Numbered from the stretch's first letter, positions 51,625 to 61,124 are shown. The stretch: 64,000 nt of DNA from Chitinophagales bacterium (GCA_030832085.1 JAURJU010000050.1:124001-188000); one strand, 5' to 3'. Program-made: numbers and translations. Notes: a model not told the origin generated them from the sequence alone.

Positions 51625-54252
51625 TTACACGAGGGCATTCTTTATGGCAGCGATGGCTGCAGTCAAACCGCTGGTATCCTGACCTCCTGCAGAGGCCAAG
51701 GTTTTTTGACCTCCACCCCCGCCTTTGATGGGTCCGGCAACATGGGTTTTAATCAAAGCCACTGCATCAAGGCCTTTTTCAGTCACCAGTTTATCCGACA
51801 GCCCCACCGCAACGGCAGGCTTTCCGGCAATATTGGCAGCAAGTACCACAGTGGTATATGCATAGGTACCCCTCAGGTCATTGCAGAGTTTTTTTAATGA
51901 ATCCGAAGATGATGCTTCTGTAATGGCCCCAATAAAGTTAACCCCATTCACCACTTCGGCCTTTTGTACCAGGTCTGTTCTGAGGTAGGCCAGCAGCCTG
52001 CTTTCCGTTTGTTCAAGCTGCTTTTTCAACATTGAGGACTCTTCCAGGTGCTGTTCAATGGAACGAACCAATTCACGTGGATTTTTGAGCAGAGAACTGA
52101 TCTCCTTCAGAAGTGCCTGCTCTTCAAGATGTTTTTTATCTGCCGCCAACCCACAAACTGCTTCAATTCTCCTTACCCCGGCTGCAACACCGGATTCAGC
52201 AATGATCATGCAGTGACCCAGCTCACCCGTATTGGACACATGCGTGCCCCCACAGAGTTCAACCGAATAATTGGGGTCAATCGTTACCACCCTTACCTTT
52301 TCGCCATATTTTTCGCCAAACAGTGCCATGGCGCCCAATTTCATTGCCTCATCCTTGTTCATCTCCCTGATAACAACCGGAATGTTTTCACGGATTTTTG
52401 TATTGACCATTGCAGCAACAACTGCCAATTCTTCATCCGTCATTTTTGAAAAATGCGAGAAATCAAACCGCATGCCACCTTCAGTTACCAGTGATCCCTT
52501 TTGTGCCACATGGGTTCCCAATGCCTTTCTCAGTGCTGCATGCAACAGGTGTGTAAGGGTATGATGGTTGGTTATTTCCTTTCTCCTTTGTTCATTGACC
52601 ATTGCAAAAACAGCCGGCGTCAGGTCTTGTGGCAATGAAGCCACGGTATGCACAATAAGGTCGTTTTCCTTTTTTGTATTCAACACTTCAATGACATGGT
52701 CACCCATGGTGATGCTGCCTGTATCGCCCACCTGTCCGCCACTCTCAGCATAAAAAGGGGTCTGCTCCAATACCAACTGGAAACTGGATTGTCCCTTTGC
52801 GGAAACCTTTCTGTAGCGCAGGAGGTTCGTACTGCAAGACAGTTCGCCATATCCCACAAAAGGCTGTGATGAGATCCCTTGGCTGGAGACTTCAACCCAA
52901 TCCTCGACATCAGAAGCGGTTGCTGCACGGCTCCTGTTTTTTTGTACCTGCATCTCACGCTCAAAACCTTCCTCATCCACTTTTATTCCCTGTTCCAATG
53001 CAATCAACCGGGTAAGGTCAATGGGAAAGCCATACGTGTCATACAACTCAAAAGCCGCAGCCCCTTCAATGCTCCCTGTATCTTTGGCCACTTCAAGAAT
53101 ATCATCCATTTTTTTCAAACCCTTGCCAAGGGTACGCAGGAATGTTTCCTCTTCTTCTTTCACCACTTTTGAAATAAAATCCAGTTGCGCAGCCAGTTCT
53201 GGAAACACATCCTTGAACTGCTCAGCCAATCCCGGCAACAACTTGTGCAACATGGGTTCCCTGACTTCCAAATAAGAATAATAGTAGCGCACTGCCCTGC
53301 GCAGGATTCTTCTGATGACATATCCTGCTCCTGTATTTGAAGGAAGTTGCCCATCAGCAATGGTGAAAGCAATGGCCCTGATATGATCGGCCAAGACCCT
53401 GAAGGCAACATCTTGCTTAGCATCACCTGCTGTATATTTTTTTCCTGCGATGCGTTCTGCAGTTTGGATGGACCCTGAAAAAATATCTGTATCGTAATTC
53501 GAAGACTTTCCCTGCAATACCCTGACCAGCCTTTCCAAGCCCATACCCGTATCCACATGTGTGGCAGCAAGTGGCTGAAGGCTGCCGTCTTTTAATCGGT
53601 TGTATTGGATGAATACATTGTTCCAAATTTCTATGACCTGGGGATGATCCTTGTTGACCAGCAAATGTCCGGGAACAGCGGCCCTTTCTTCTGCTGATCT
53701 GCAGTCCACATGGATTTCACTGCATGGGCCACAGGGACCGGTGTCCCCCATTTCCCAAAAATTATCTTTCTTGTTGCCCAGCACAATATGATCGGGTGGA
53801 AGCAATTCCTGCCAAATGCCCAGTGCAATGGTCGATGCTGGAATATTTTCTTTGGCATCACCTTCAAAAACAGTGGCATAGAGGCGGTCCTTTTCAATGT
53901 TATACACCTCTGTCAAGAGTTCCCAACTCCATGAAATTGCCTCTTTCTTGAAGTAATCGCCGAAACTCCAATTGCCCAACATTTCAAACATGGTATGGTG
54001 GTATGTATCAACACCCACTTCCTCAAGGTCATTGTGTTTGCCGCTCACCCTCAGACACTTTTGGGTATCAACAGCCCTTTTAAAGGGCGCAGACTTGTTT
54101 CCTAGAAAATAATCCTTGAACTGGTTCATCCCCGCATTGGTGAACAAGAGTGTTGGGTCATCTTTCAACACAATGGGGGCAGAGGGAACAATCTGGTGTC
54201 CTTTCCCTTCGAAAAACTTTAAAAATCGATTTCTGATCTCCGCTGATGTCAT
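51625..54252 (-). CDS. alaS: Alanyl-tRNA synthetase
   Basis: AlaRS charges tRNA-Ala and edits mischarged serine or glycine. The 875-residue protein has the full architecture: class II core (FTNAGMNQFKDYFLG, HHTMFEMLGNWSFGDYFKKEAI), tRNA-recognition domain, editing domain with HHTLTHLLHAALRK and the zinc-type VELCGGTHVSN, and the C-terminal C-Ala domain ending GGGGGQKTLASAGGQDTSG. It is a single gene, divergent from a membrane M23 peptidase gene. Confidence 0.97.
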   Translation of the reverse strand: MTSAEIRNRFLKFFEGKGHQIVPSAPIVLKDDPTLLFTNAGMNQFKDYFLGNKSAPFKRAVDTQKCLRVSGKHNDLEEVGVDTYHHTMFEMLGNWSFGDYFKKEAISWSWELLTEVYNIEKDRLYATVFEGDAKENIPASTIALGIWQELLPPDHIVLGNKKDNFWEMGDTGPCGPCSEIHVDCRSAEERAAVPGHLLVNKDHPQVIEIWNNVFIQYNRLKDGSLQPLAATHVDTGMGLERLVRVLQGKSSNYDTDIFSGSIQTAERIAGKKYTAGDAKQDVAFRVLADHIRAIAFTIADGQLPSNTGAGYVIRRILRRAVRYYYSYLEVREPMLHKLLPGLAEQFKDVFPELAAQLDFISKVVKEEEETFLRTLGKGLKKMDDILEVAKDTGSIEGAAAFELYDTYGFPIDLTRLIALEQGIKVDEEGFEREMQVQKNRSRAATASDVEDWVEVSSQGISSQPFVGYGELSCSTNLLRYRKVSAKGQSSFQLVLEQTPFYAESGGQVGDTGSITMGDHVIEVLNTKKENDLIVHTVASLPQDLTPAVFAMVNEQRRKEITNHHTLTHLLHAALRKALGTHVAQKGSLVTEGGMRFDFSHFSKMTDEELAVVAAMVNTKIRENIPVVIREMNKDEAMKLGAMALFGEKYGEKVRVVTIDPNYSVELCGGTHVSNTGELGHCMIIAESGVAAGVRRIEAVCGLAADKKHLEEQALLKEISSLLKNPRELVRSIEQHLEESSMLKKQLEQTESRLLAYLRTDLVQKAEVVNGVNFIGAITEASSSDSLKKLCNDLRGTYAYTTVVLAANIAGKPAVAVGLSDKLVTEKGLDAVALIKTHVAGPIKGGGGGQKTLASAGGQDTSGLTAAIAAIKNALV

Positions 54253-54293
54253 TTCTTAAACCTTTTATAAGGATCCATCTAGGATCAATGGGT

Positions 54294-54301
54294 TATATTT
54301 G
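54294..54301 (+). promoter_or_regulatory. Candidate promoter (-7 element TATATTTG) of the M23 gene
   Basis: TATATTTG is an exact match to TAnnTTTG, 48 nt before the chosen ATG at 54350. It overlaps the start of the longer ORF-track version, which supports the shorter start. No good -33 TTG is seen. Confidence 0.42.
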
Positions 54302-54349
54302 CAATTCGCCAGGCCAGCAAAAATACATTTTTTAAAAGATGGGCAGCGG

Positions 54350-55321
54350 ATGAAGAAGATCAAATATTATTACAATACCCACACGCTTCGGTATGAGAAG
54401 CAGGTGGTGCCCCTCAGGGTGGCACTGCTAAGGGTATTGGCCTTCATTTCCACTGCCATTGTTACTGGACTGATCATTGTTGCCATTGCATTTCGTTTTG
54501 TGGATTCCCCCAAAGAAAAACTCTTGAAAGTGCAGCTTGAGAAAGCGGAAGAAGTAAACCGGATCTATGCAACCCGCTACAATGACATAGATGAACGCCT
54601 GAAACTGCTGGAAAGAAGGGACAATGAAGTCTACCGGTCTGTATTTGAAGCTACACCAATACCCGACAGTGCCCGTGCCAAACAAATTGAATCGAAAAAA
54701 GAATTGCAGGTTGTTGCTGGAATGGAAAACAGTGAAATGGCCGAGCGTATTTTCAATAGCCTCAATACCCTTTACAACAGGCTTTCCCACCAGGAAAGCT
54801 CATACAAAGAAATTGAGCGGATGATCAAAAACAAGGAAAAGCTGTTGGCCAGTACGCCCGCCATACAACCCCTGAGCAACCGCAACCTCAACAGGTTGTC
54901 TTCTGGCTTTGGATACAGGATTGATCCGGTCTACAAGACCGTTAAGTTTCACCCCGGGCTGGATTTCAGTGCCCCACAGGGAACACCTATCTATGCAACA
55001 GCAGAGGGCGTTGTTGAAACCTCAGGTAACCTTGGCAATGGATATGGCAACCATATCGTCATCCAGCACGGATACGCCTACAGCACGCTGTACGGACACA
55101 TGTCCAGGATCAAGGCAAAAAGGGGCCAACGGGTGAAAAGAGGCGAGGTCATTGGGTATGTGGGCAGTACAGGAAAATCCACAGGGTCGCACCTTCACTA
55201 TGAGGTTTTCAAGGGCAAAAAGCGCTTAGATCCCATTTACTTCTTTTACAACGACCTAACTCCCGAGCAATACCAGCAAATCCTGAAACTCGCTGCATCC
55301 AGGAACCAGTCCTTTGACTGA
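54350..55321 (+). CDS. Membrane-anchored M23 (LytM-type) peptidase
   Basis: This is a peptidoglycan endopeptidase-like protein of 323 residues. The track's 54299 start is a TTG; the ATG at 54350 gives MKKIKYYYNTHTLRYEK. One membrane helix (about 28-50) anchors it, with the rest in the periplasm. A coiled-coil stretch (about 60-185) precedes the M23 domain, which has GYRIDPVYKTVKFHPGLDFSAPQGTPIYATAEGVV and SHLHYEVFKG. The zinc ligands (HxGLD and HxH) are all present, so it could be active, unlike the degenerate EnvC/NlpD type. It is divergent from alaS. Confidence 0.93.
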   Translation: MKKIKYYYNTHTLRYEKQVVPLRVALLRVLAFISTAIVTGLIIVAIAFRFVDSPKEKLLKVQLEKAEEVNRIYATRYNDIDERLKLLERRDNEVYRSVFEATPIPDSARAKQIESKKELQVVAGMENSEMAERIFNSLNTLYNRLSHQESSYKEIERMIKNKEKLLASTPAIQPLSNRNLNRLSSGFGYRIDPVYKTVKFHPGLDFSAPQGTPIYATAEGVVETSGNLGNGYGNHIVIQHGYAYSTLYGHMSRIKAKRGQRVKRGEVIGYVGSTGKSTGSHLHYEVFKGKKRLDPIYFFYNDLTPEQYQQILKLAASRNQSFD

Positions 55322-55366
55322 TCAGTTTTGTGTATAACTCGATGATAACCGGGAAAAATTAGTTCC

Positions 55367-55374
55367 TAATTTTG
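55367..55374 (+). promoter_or_regulatory. Candidate promoter (-7 element TAATTTTG) of the MerR gene
   Basis: TAATTTTG is an exact match to TAnnTTTG, 5 nt before the ATG at 55380. Transcription would start at or next to the start codon. No TTG is seen at the right distance. Confidence 0.42.
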
Positions 55375-55379
55375 TTGTG

Positions 55380-55973
55380 ATGCTCCAACAGTTAGACCTT
55401 TTTGGCGGTGAACCCACGAAAGTGACAGGCAAGCCTGCCGAACCCAAAAAAAAATCCTACAAGATTGCACCCCCAACGCAGTTGGTGGAAGATTTCCCTG
55501 TTGATGAACCAGCGGAAGATTCAACAAGCGCCACTCAACTTTCTGACAAACCCATACCAGTGGTTGGAGAAAAAAAGGCGAAAAGGGGAAGACCTGCATC
55601 CGTCAGGGCAACAACGGATATCGCAATGCTGGACGTTCCAGAGGACAGCGTCCTTTACAGCAAGCAATATTATCCCATTGGAGATGTAGCAGCCATGTTC
55701 AGGGTAAATATCTCCCTTATTCGCTTTTGGGAAAATGAATTTGACATCCTCAAACCAAGAAAAAACAAAAAAGGAGACCGGTTTTTCAGACCGGAGGATG
55801 TGAAAAACCTCAAACTGATTTATTTTCTGCTGAAAGAAAAGAAATATACAATCAGCGGTGCAAAAAGCTTTATCAAAAGTGGCAAAAAAGTAAATGAGCG
55901 ATTTGAAGCCATCGAAAGCCTTAAAAACATTCGCGCCATGTTGGTGGAGCTGAGGGCTGGTCTATCTCAATAG
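55380..55973 (+). CDS. MerR-family transcriptional regulator
   Basis: This is a DNA-binding regulator of 197 residues from the ATG at 55380 (the track begins at the preceding GTG, 55377). A low-complexity N-terminal half (Pro/Lys/Glu, about 1-95) has no obvious domain. The MerR winged helix covers about 98-165: YYPIGDVAAMFRVNISLIRFWENEF and KGDRFFRPEDVKNLKLIYFLLKEKKYTISGAKSFI. No effector-binding domain or metal-binding cysteines follow, so it may be a constitutive regulator as in other Bacteroidota. Targets are unknown. Confidence 0.92.
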   Translation: MLQQLDLFGGEPTKVTGKPAEPKKKSYKIAPPTQLVEDFPVDEPAEDSTSATQLSDKPIPVVGEKKAKRGRPASVRATTDIAMLDVPEDSVLYSKQYYPIGDVAAMFRVNISLIRFWENEFDILKPRKNKKGDRFFRPEDVKNLKLIYFLLKEKKYTISGAKSFIKSGKKVNERFEAIESLKNIRAMLVELRAGLSQ

Positions 55974-55980
55974 ATTTTCA

Positions 55981-57048
55981 TTATTTTTTATCTTTCCCTG
56001 CAACAGCAATTCCATGTGATTCCAACAATTGCAGGACATCGAAATTGACTTTTTGCTTTAATGCGTTGAACGCCGCAATGGTGATCATCCCTGTATAATA
56101 TTCAATGGAAACAACATAGGCATCCATCCTGATATCGCTCAACAGGATGGTCTTTTCTTCCAAGCCGGGATACGACAATGTTGATTCCATTTCCTTCAAG
56201 ACCAACTTCAACTGGTCTACTGTTGAACGAGGGTGCAGTTCCAATACCAGCTCAACGCGGCGTTTGTTGCGGAGTGAAAGATTGTCTACAATGCTGTCTA
56301 CCATCTGCTTGTTGGGAATGGTTACATAGGTGCGATCTGTTGTCCTGATCCTGGTACTGCGCAACCCAATCTTCTCAACGGTCCCATTGATCTGTTGCAC
56401 CTTCAAAAGGTCTCCAACTGTAAAAGGCCTGTCAAAAAATATAATGAAAGAGGCAATCAGGTTCTCAATGCTTTCTTTCGCAGCAAGTGCAATGGCTGCA
56501 CCAACCAGACTCAAGCCTGCCAGCAATTTTGTAATGTCCTGGTTGAACACATAGCGTATCATGACCAAAACGCAAATGATGATGAGTATGACCTTAAGGA
56601 ATTCCCGGAAAAAAATAATCAGCTGATCATCACTGTAATCTTCCGTAGTCTTTGCCTTTTTCTCCATCACGATGGCGAGGTAATCCGTGACCCTTAAAAG
56701 CGTATGGAAAAAGAAGTAAATGAGCACGCCTGAAGCTGCCCGGTCCAACAATACATCAGACTTGATTTTCATGATCTTGAACATGAGTTCCCTTGGAAAT
56801 TCAAGGCTATTGATGGCCAGATAGGAAGCGAGGAAAAAGATGAAATTTTCAAGTGGGGCAAGCACCAGGTCAAAGAATTCCTTTTCATTGATTTTGCGAC
56901 CCATTTTTCGGAAGAGGTAAAAAATCAAGCGGGTGATTTTTTTACTGGCGACCTTCCTCAGGATGAGCACCAAAAGGATGAAGCCTGCCACAATAAGGTA
57001 GTCTTTCAGCGTGTTGTCAAGAATGGTCCTGTTCAAGGTGTCCAGCAT
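55981..57048 (-). CDS. MscS-family mechanosensitive channel
   Basis: This is a small-conductance mechanosensitive channel homologue of 355 residues. Four to five N-terminal membrane helices lead to the pore helix and the MscS beta-domain: LAGLSLVGAAIALAAKESIENLIASFIIFFDRPFTVGDLLKV, where LVGAAIALAAKE corresponds to the pore TM3. VEKIGLRSTRIRTTDRTYVTIPNKQM follows. It opens under membrane tension and lets solutes escape in osmotic downshock. It lies 19 bp after lpxH and may be the last gene of the rsfS operon. It converges on the MerR gene. Confidence 0.94.
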   Translation of the reverse strand: MLDTLNRTILDNTLKDYLIVAGFILLVLILRKVASKKITRLIFYLFRKMGRKINEKEFFDLVLAPLENFIFFLASYLAINSLEFPRELMFKIMKIKSDVLLDRAASGVLIYFFFHTLLRVTDYLAIVMEKKAKTTEDYSDDQLIIFFREFLKVILIIICVLVMIRYVFNQDITKLLAGLSLVGAAIALAAKESIENLIASFIIFFDRPFTVGDLLKVQQINGTVEKIGLRSTRIRTTDRTYVTIPNKQMVDSIVDNLSLRNKRRVELVLELHPRSTVDQLKLVLKEMESTLSYPGLEEKTILLSDIRMDAYVVSIEYYTGMITIAAFNALKQKVNFDVLQLLESHGIAVAGKDKK

Positions 57049-57067
57049 CTTTTGAAGGGTTTTTATT

Positions 57068-57820
57068 TCAGTTGAATTTCAATTGAAGATCCGTTCCATC
57101 CAGGACTGCATAGGAGTCATACTTTATCCAATCACCCAAATTGATGTACCTGCTCTGTTGATTCAGCTTGACATCAATGGGAAGGTGGCGGTGTCCAAAA
57201 ATAAAAAAATCGTATTCTTTTTGCCTGAGCATCTCTCTGCAATAAACAATCAGCCATTCGCCCTCCTCACCCAGGAATTTTTCATCGCCCGTTCCCGTGG
57301 ATGCCCGGCTGCTTTTGCTGAAATATTCTGCCAGGGAAATGCCGAAGAATGGTGGAATCAAGCCAAAAAGAAATTTAGATACCGGATTCCTGAAGATTTG
57401 CTTGATGGTCTTGTAGCCATAATCACCGGGGCCCAGGCCATCTCCATGCCCAATTAAAAAACTTTTCCCATTGAATTCAAATTCCTTTGGCCCGTGGTAT
57501 ACCGGGATGTTCAATTCCTTTTCAAAATACCCGGTCATCCACATATCATGGTTGCCAATGAAAAAATGAACCGGAATCCCACTGTCAGTCAACTCGGCCA
57601 ACTTGCCCAGAATTCTCACAAAGCCTTTGGGAACGACTTTTCTGTACTCGAACCAAAAATCAAAGAGATCTCCCACCACAAAAATCACTGCTGCATCAGC
57701 ACTGGCCCTGTTGAGAAATGCAACAATTTTTCTTTCGCGGACAATGCTTGATGCATGGTCAGGAACACCCAGGTGAAAATCAGATAAAAAATAAACCTTT
57801 TTTCCTTCAGGAATGTGCAT
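57068..57820 (-). CDS. lpxH: UDP-2,3-diacylglucosamine diphosphatase
   Basis: LpxH cuts UDP-2,3-diacylglucosamine to lipid X plus UMP, step 4 of lipid A synthesis. From the ATG at 57820 it has 250 residues. The metal motifs are complete: SDFHLG, VGDLFDFWFEYR, IGNHDMWM, IGHGDGLGPGD and FGHRHLPID. The GDxFDxWF and GHGD features fit LpxH better than the other copy at 11824-12699. The track's 57826 start is a TTG. It lies 39 bp after the LUD gene. TATCTTTG just upstream may give it an extra promoter. Confidence 0.92.
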   Translation of the reverse strand: MHIPEGKKVYFLSDFHLGVPDHASSIVRERKIVAFLNRASADAAVIFVVGDLFDFWFEYRKVVPKGFVRILGKLAELTDSGIPVHFFIGNHDMWMTGYFEKELNIPVYHGPKEFEFNGKSFLIGHGDGLGPGDYGYKTIKQIFRNPVSKFLFGLIPPFFGISLAEYFSKSSRASTGTGDEKFLGEEGEWLIVYCREMLRQKEYDFFIFGHRHLPIDVKLNQQSRYINLGDWIKYDSYAVLDGTDLQLKFN

Positions 57821-57823
57821 ATT

Positions 57824-57831
57824 CAAAGATA
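57824..57831 (-). promoter_or_regulatory. Candidate lpxH promoter (-7 element TATCTTTG)
   Basis: TATCTTTG on the minus strand is an exact match to TAnnTTTG and ends 3 nt before the lpxH ATG at 57820. It lies in the 39-bp space after the LUD gene. No -33 TTG is seen. Confidence 0.45.
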
Positions 57832-57859
57832 CTGCTTATTGGGAATTGCGTTTGTGCGG

Positions 57860-58495
57860 TTATTTGTCCAGCAAAAAACAATAGACCTCTTTTGGCCCAT
57901 GTACACCAACCACAAGGGTCTTTTCAATGTCTGCAGTGCGACTTGGTCCTGTAGCAAAAGAGATCATGGAAGGGAGCCTGTCGCCGTATTTTTTTTGCAT
58001 GAATACAATGGCATCCTTTACATCATGAACCAATTGGTTGGTCTTGGCAATGCAGATGTGAATGGGGGCATATACACTGGATAACCTTCCCGAGGATTCA
58101 GTGCTGCTCAGCACCATAGATCCAGTGCGGGCCACCAGCACTTCGCACTTTGTGATGGACACATCAACATCAGCCAATTGTTTTTCTGAAAAGGCAGGAA
58201 ATCCAAATGATGACAAAGCTGATTTGATGTTTTCATCAGCACAATGGATTTCAGTCCACCCCCTTTCTTCGACCAATGCAAGCAGCTGGTTCACCAGGTC
58301 TTCCTCATTCTCACAAAAGGAAAATCTTCCCAACAACGAAGTGAATTTTTCAGCAAATTGAATGGAAAGATCATCTTCTCCTTTTTCAAATGCAAAATCA
58401 ATTTTTTCAATTCCAGGAAAGGGTTGATCTGCCGATTGGATAAGTGCCTTTCGGATGTTTTTCAATATGCCTTCCTTTCCCAAAGATGCTTCCAT
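57860..58495 (-). CDS. LUD-domain protein (LutC/YkgG-like)
   Basis: This is a single LUD-domain protein of 211 residues from the ATG at 58495 (MEASLGKEGILKNIRKAL), two codons after the track's TTG start. It shows the LutC-like core with CEVLVARTGSMVLSSTESSGRLSSVYAPIHICIAKTNQLVHDVKDAI and SFATGPSRTADIEKTLVVGVHGPKEVYCFLL, where GPSRTADIE is the hallmark. LutC works with LutA and LutB in lactate oxidation, but neither is here. Its position between ftsH (2-nt gap) and lpxH is conserved in Bacteroidota, as I recall, and suggests a separate role. Confidence 0.9.
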   Translation of the reverse strand: MEASLGKEGILKNIRKALIQSADQPFPGIEKIDFAFEKGEDDLSIQFAEKFTSLLGRFSFCENEEDLVNQLLALVEERGWTEIHCADENIKSALSSFGFPAFSEKQLADVDVSITKCEVLVARTGSMVLSSTESSGRLSSVYAPIHICIAKTNQLVHDVKDAIVFMQKKYGDRLPSMISFATGPSRTADIEKTLVVGVHGPKEVYCFLLDK

Positions 58496-58497
58496 AC

Positions 58498-60612
58498 TCA
58501 AACAGGTTGTTGTTCCCCATCCAAACCTTGCGCTGGTTCAATACCTGCAACTGGTGCAGTTTCTGGAAGTTCAACGACGGGTTCCTGAGGTGTGATGAGT
58601 TCTGTATCTGTTGCAAATATTTTCTTTTCCTCATATGGGCGTTTACCAATCAGGTCTTCAACATCCTGCTGGTGGAGCACTTCACGGTCAAGCAATGCCA
58701 ACGCAATCTTTTCTACCTCCGCCTTTTTCTCTGTCAGCAGCGCAATAGTACGCTTGTATGCATTGTCAACCAATACCCTTACTTCAGTATCAATGAGCTT
58801 GCCGGTTTCTTCACTGTATGGTTTGGTGAATGTACTTTCTTGTGCAGGATCATAGAAACTCACATTGCCCACTTTTTCGCTCATCCCATAAACAGTAACC
58901 ATTGCGTAAGACATTTTGGTCACCTGCTGAAGGTCATTCTGTGCTCCTGTAGAGATCTTGCCAAAGAAAATTTCTTCACTGGCCCGGCCTCCCAATGTCA
59001 TGCACATTTGATCGGTCAACTGCTCTGTATTATAGAGGTACTGTTCTTTTGGCGTGTATTGTGCATATCCCAATGCTGCTACACCACGCGGAACAATTGT
59101 CACTTTCAACAATGGATAAGCGTGTTCAAGGTACCACCCGCAAACAGCATGTCCCGCTTCATGGTAGGCAATGATTTTCTTTTCTTCGGGAAGGATGATC
59201 TTGTTCTTCTTTTCTAACCCACCGATAACACGGTCAATGGCATCCTGAAAATCATCCATGTCCACCTGTTCTTTCCCCTTTCGGGCCGCAATCAGGGCGG
59301 CCTCATTGCATACATTGGCGATGTCTGCCCCAGCAAATCCGGGCGTTTGTTCGGCAAGTTTATGGATATCCAGTTTTTCGGAATGCTTGATGGGCTTGAG
59401 GTGCACGAGGAAAATTGTTTCCCTGCCCTTCACATCCGGTTTATCAATGCTGATTTGCCGGTCAAACCTGCCCGGCCTCAGCAGGGCACTGTCAAGCACG
59501 TCAGGACGGTTGGTTGCTGCCAGGATGATGATGCCGCTGTCTCCACCAAAACCATCCATTTCCACCAGCAACTGGTTGAGTGTGTTTTCACGCTCATCGT
59601 TGCTCATCATCATGTTCTTGCCGCGGGCACGACCAATGGCATCGATTTCATCGATGAAGATGACACAGGGCGCCTTCTCCCTCGCTTGTTTGAAAAGGTC
59701 CCGAACCCTGCTGGCACCGACACCTACAAACATTTCTACAAAATCCGAGCCCGACATGGAGAAGAAAGGTACTTGGGCCTCACCAGCCATGGCTTTTGCA
59801 AGGAGTGTTTTACCCGTGCCAGGAGGACCCACCAGCAATGCGCCCTTGGGAATTTTTCCTCCTAACGCTGTATATTTTTTGGGATGTTTCAGAAAATCAA
59901 CAATCTCCATCACTTCCTGCTTCGCCTCATCCAATCCTGCAACATCCTGGAATGTGATGTTCACCCTTGTACCCTTGTCAAACAGCTGGGCCTTGGATTT
60001 GCCGATGTTGAATATGCCGCCGCCACCGCCGCCGCCACCTGCACCACCACCCATTTTTCTCATCATCAGAACAAACAACAAACCGAACATGAGCAATGGG
60101 AAAAGTACATTGAGCAATGGGCCGAAAAATTCAGGATCGCTGACAGGATCCACAGGAACCGGATCAACCTTAGGATTGGCTGTAAAATAAGCATCAAGGT
60201 TTTCCTGGTAGTCATCCACTTTGGAATAACTGAACTGGAAATGTGGTCCCTTGGAAGCCTGTGCATATTTGAGCTTATCTCCCAACAATTCCTTGTAGGC
60301 TGGCTTGACAAGGCTGTCCTGTTTGATGTATACCCTGATAACACCCTTGTTTTTTACAGGTTCAATTTTTAAAACGTCGTTCTGCACAAGCATTTTCTGC
60401 TTGAACTCCAATTCAGTAATGTTGCGCGCATCAGGATTCACACCCCTCATGACCTGATAGCCAATCAGCATGACTGCTGCAATTACATATATCCAATAGA
60501 AACTGAACTTTGGCCCCTTTGAAGAAGGTCCATTTTCTCCAGCACCCTTGTTGCGCTTGAAAGCACTGAAGGGATTGGATCTTTTTTCGCTACTGTTGTC
60601 TTGCTGATTCAT
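58498..60612 (-). CDS. ftsH: ATP-dependent zinc metalloprotease FtsH
   Basis: FtsH is a membrane AAA+ protease that removes misfolded and regulated proteins. The 704-residue protein has two membrane helices (about 38-54 and 167-185) flanking a periplasmic domain. A glycine run GGGAGGGGGGGG lies at 188-199. Walker A is GPPGTGKT (262-269), Walker [12 protein letters not shown], the second-region-of-homology RPGRFDRQI, and the zinc site HEAGH is at 484-488. A C-terminal acidic/proline-rich tail follows. It lies 9 bp after rsfS. Confidence 0.97.
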   Translation of the reverse strand: MNQQDNSSEKRSNPFSAFKRNKGAGENGPSSKGPKFSFYWIYVIAAVMLIGYQVMRGVNPDARNITELEFKQKMLVQNDVLKIEPVKNKGVIRVYIKQDSLVKPAYKELLGDKLKYAQASKGPHFQFSYSKVDDYQENLDAYFTANPKVDPVPVDPVSDPEFFGPLLNVLFPLLMFGLLFVLMMRKMGGGAGGGGGGGGIFNIGKSKAQLFDKGTRVNITFQDVAGLDEAKQEVMEIVDFLKHPKKYTALGGKIPKGALLVGPPGTGKTLLAKAMAGEAQVPFFSMSGSDFVEMFVGVGASRVRDLFKQAREKAPCVIFIDEIDAIGRARGKNMMMSNDERENTLNQLLVEMDGFGGDSGIIILAATNRPDVLDSALLRPGRFDRQISIDKPDVKGRETIFLVHLKPIKHSEKLDIHKLAEQTPGFAGADIANVCNEAALIAARKGKEQVDMDDFQDAIDRVIGGLEKKNKIILPEEKKIIAYHEAGHAVCGWYLEHAYPLLKVTIVPRGVAALGYAQYTPKEQYLYNTEQLTDQMCMTLGGRASEEIFFGKISTGAQNDLQQVTKMSYAMVTVYGMSEKVGNVSFYDPAQESTFTKPYSEETGKLIDTEVRVLVDNAYKRTIALLTEKKAEVEKIALALLDREVLHQQDVEDLIGKRPYEEKKIFATDTELITPQEPVVELPETAPVAGIEPAQGLDGEQQPV

Positions 60613-60621
60613 AAGAGCACT

Positions 60622-61089
60622 TTATTTCGTGGATGTCTTTTTTGTTGTTTTGGCGGATTTTTTCACTTTGGTTGGCGCTTCAACGGGGGCATCATTTTCG
60701 TCTTCGGCGACGCCATCGCTCCACATTTCCTCGAGCTTGTAAAACTTCCTTGTTTCAGCGAGGAAAACATGCACCACCACATTGACATAATCGATCAATA
60801 CCCATTGACCGGCACCATGCCCTTCGTGTTTGTAGGGCTTTTCTCCGCATTCACGTTTTACTTCAGCCTCTACCCAGTCTGCTATCGCCCTCACCTGCAC
60901 AGTGGAAGGTGCCTCGCAGACAATAAAAAAATCGGAAACTGCTTCTGAAATTTTTCGGAGGTCCAGGGATACCACATTTTCCCCCTTTTTATCGTGGATA
61001 GCATTGATGATCACCTTCAGGATCTTGCTGCTTCTGGTTAATCTCGAAATTCTCTTGGGTGATGCTGCTGACTCGGATCTTGATGCCAA
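60622..61089 (-). CDS. rsfS: Ribosome silencing factor RsfS
   Basis: RsfS binds ribosomal protein L14 and blocks subunit joining when nutrients are low. The 155-residue ORF has the family core (about 25-128) with NAIHDKKGENVVSLDLRKISEAVSDFFIVCEAPSTVQVRAIADWVEAEV and GAGQWVLIDYVNVVVHVFLAETRKFYKLEEMWSD. A Lys/Thr-rich C-terminal tail of about 25 residues is extra. There is no ATG: an in-frame TAA closes the frame 24 nt upstream of the TTG at 61089, so a TTG (or an upstream ATT) must be used. It heads the rsfS-ftsH-LUD-lpxH-mscS run, divergent from birA. Confidence 0.93.
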   Translation of the reverse strand: MASRSESAASPKRISRLTRSSKILKVIINAIHDKKGENVVSLDLRKISEAVSDFFIVCEAPSTVQVRAIADWVEAEVKRECGEKPYKHEGHGAGQWVLIDYVNVVVHVFLAETRKFYKLEEMWSDGVAEDENDAPVEAPTKVKKSAKTTKKTSTK

Positions 61090-61124
61090 TGATATAATTT
61101 TAATTGTTCCTTAAGTAACTTGCC

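Noticed and set aside
60000-60050. CCGCCA-type triplet run as a possible tandem repeat or microsatellite element
   Set aside because: It codes for the glycine linker of FtsH in frame, so it is explained by the protein. Only its length variation is of interest.
59258-60190. 310-codon plus-strand ORF antisense to ftsH
   Set aside because: It mirrors the conserved FtsH AAA region, and the polyproline stretch is just the complement of the glycine run. It is a shadow ORF.
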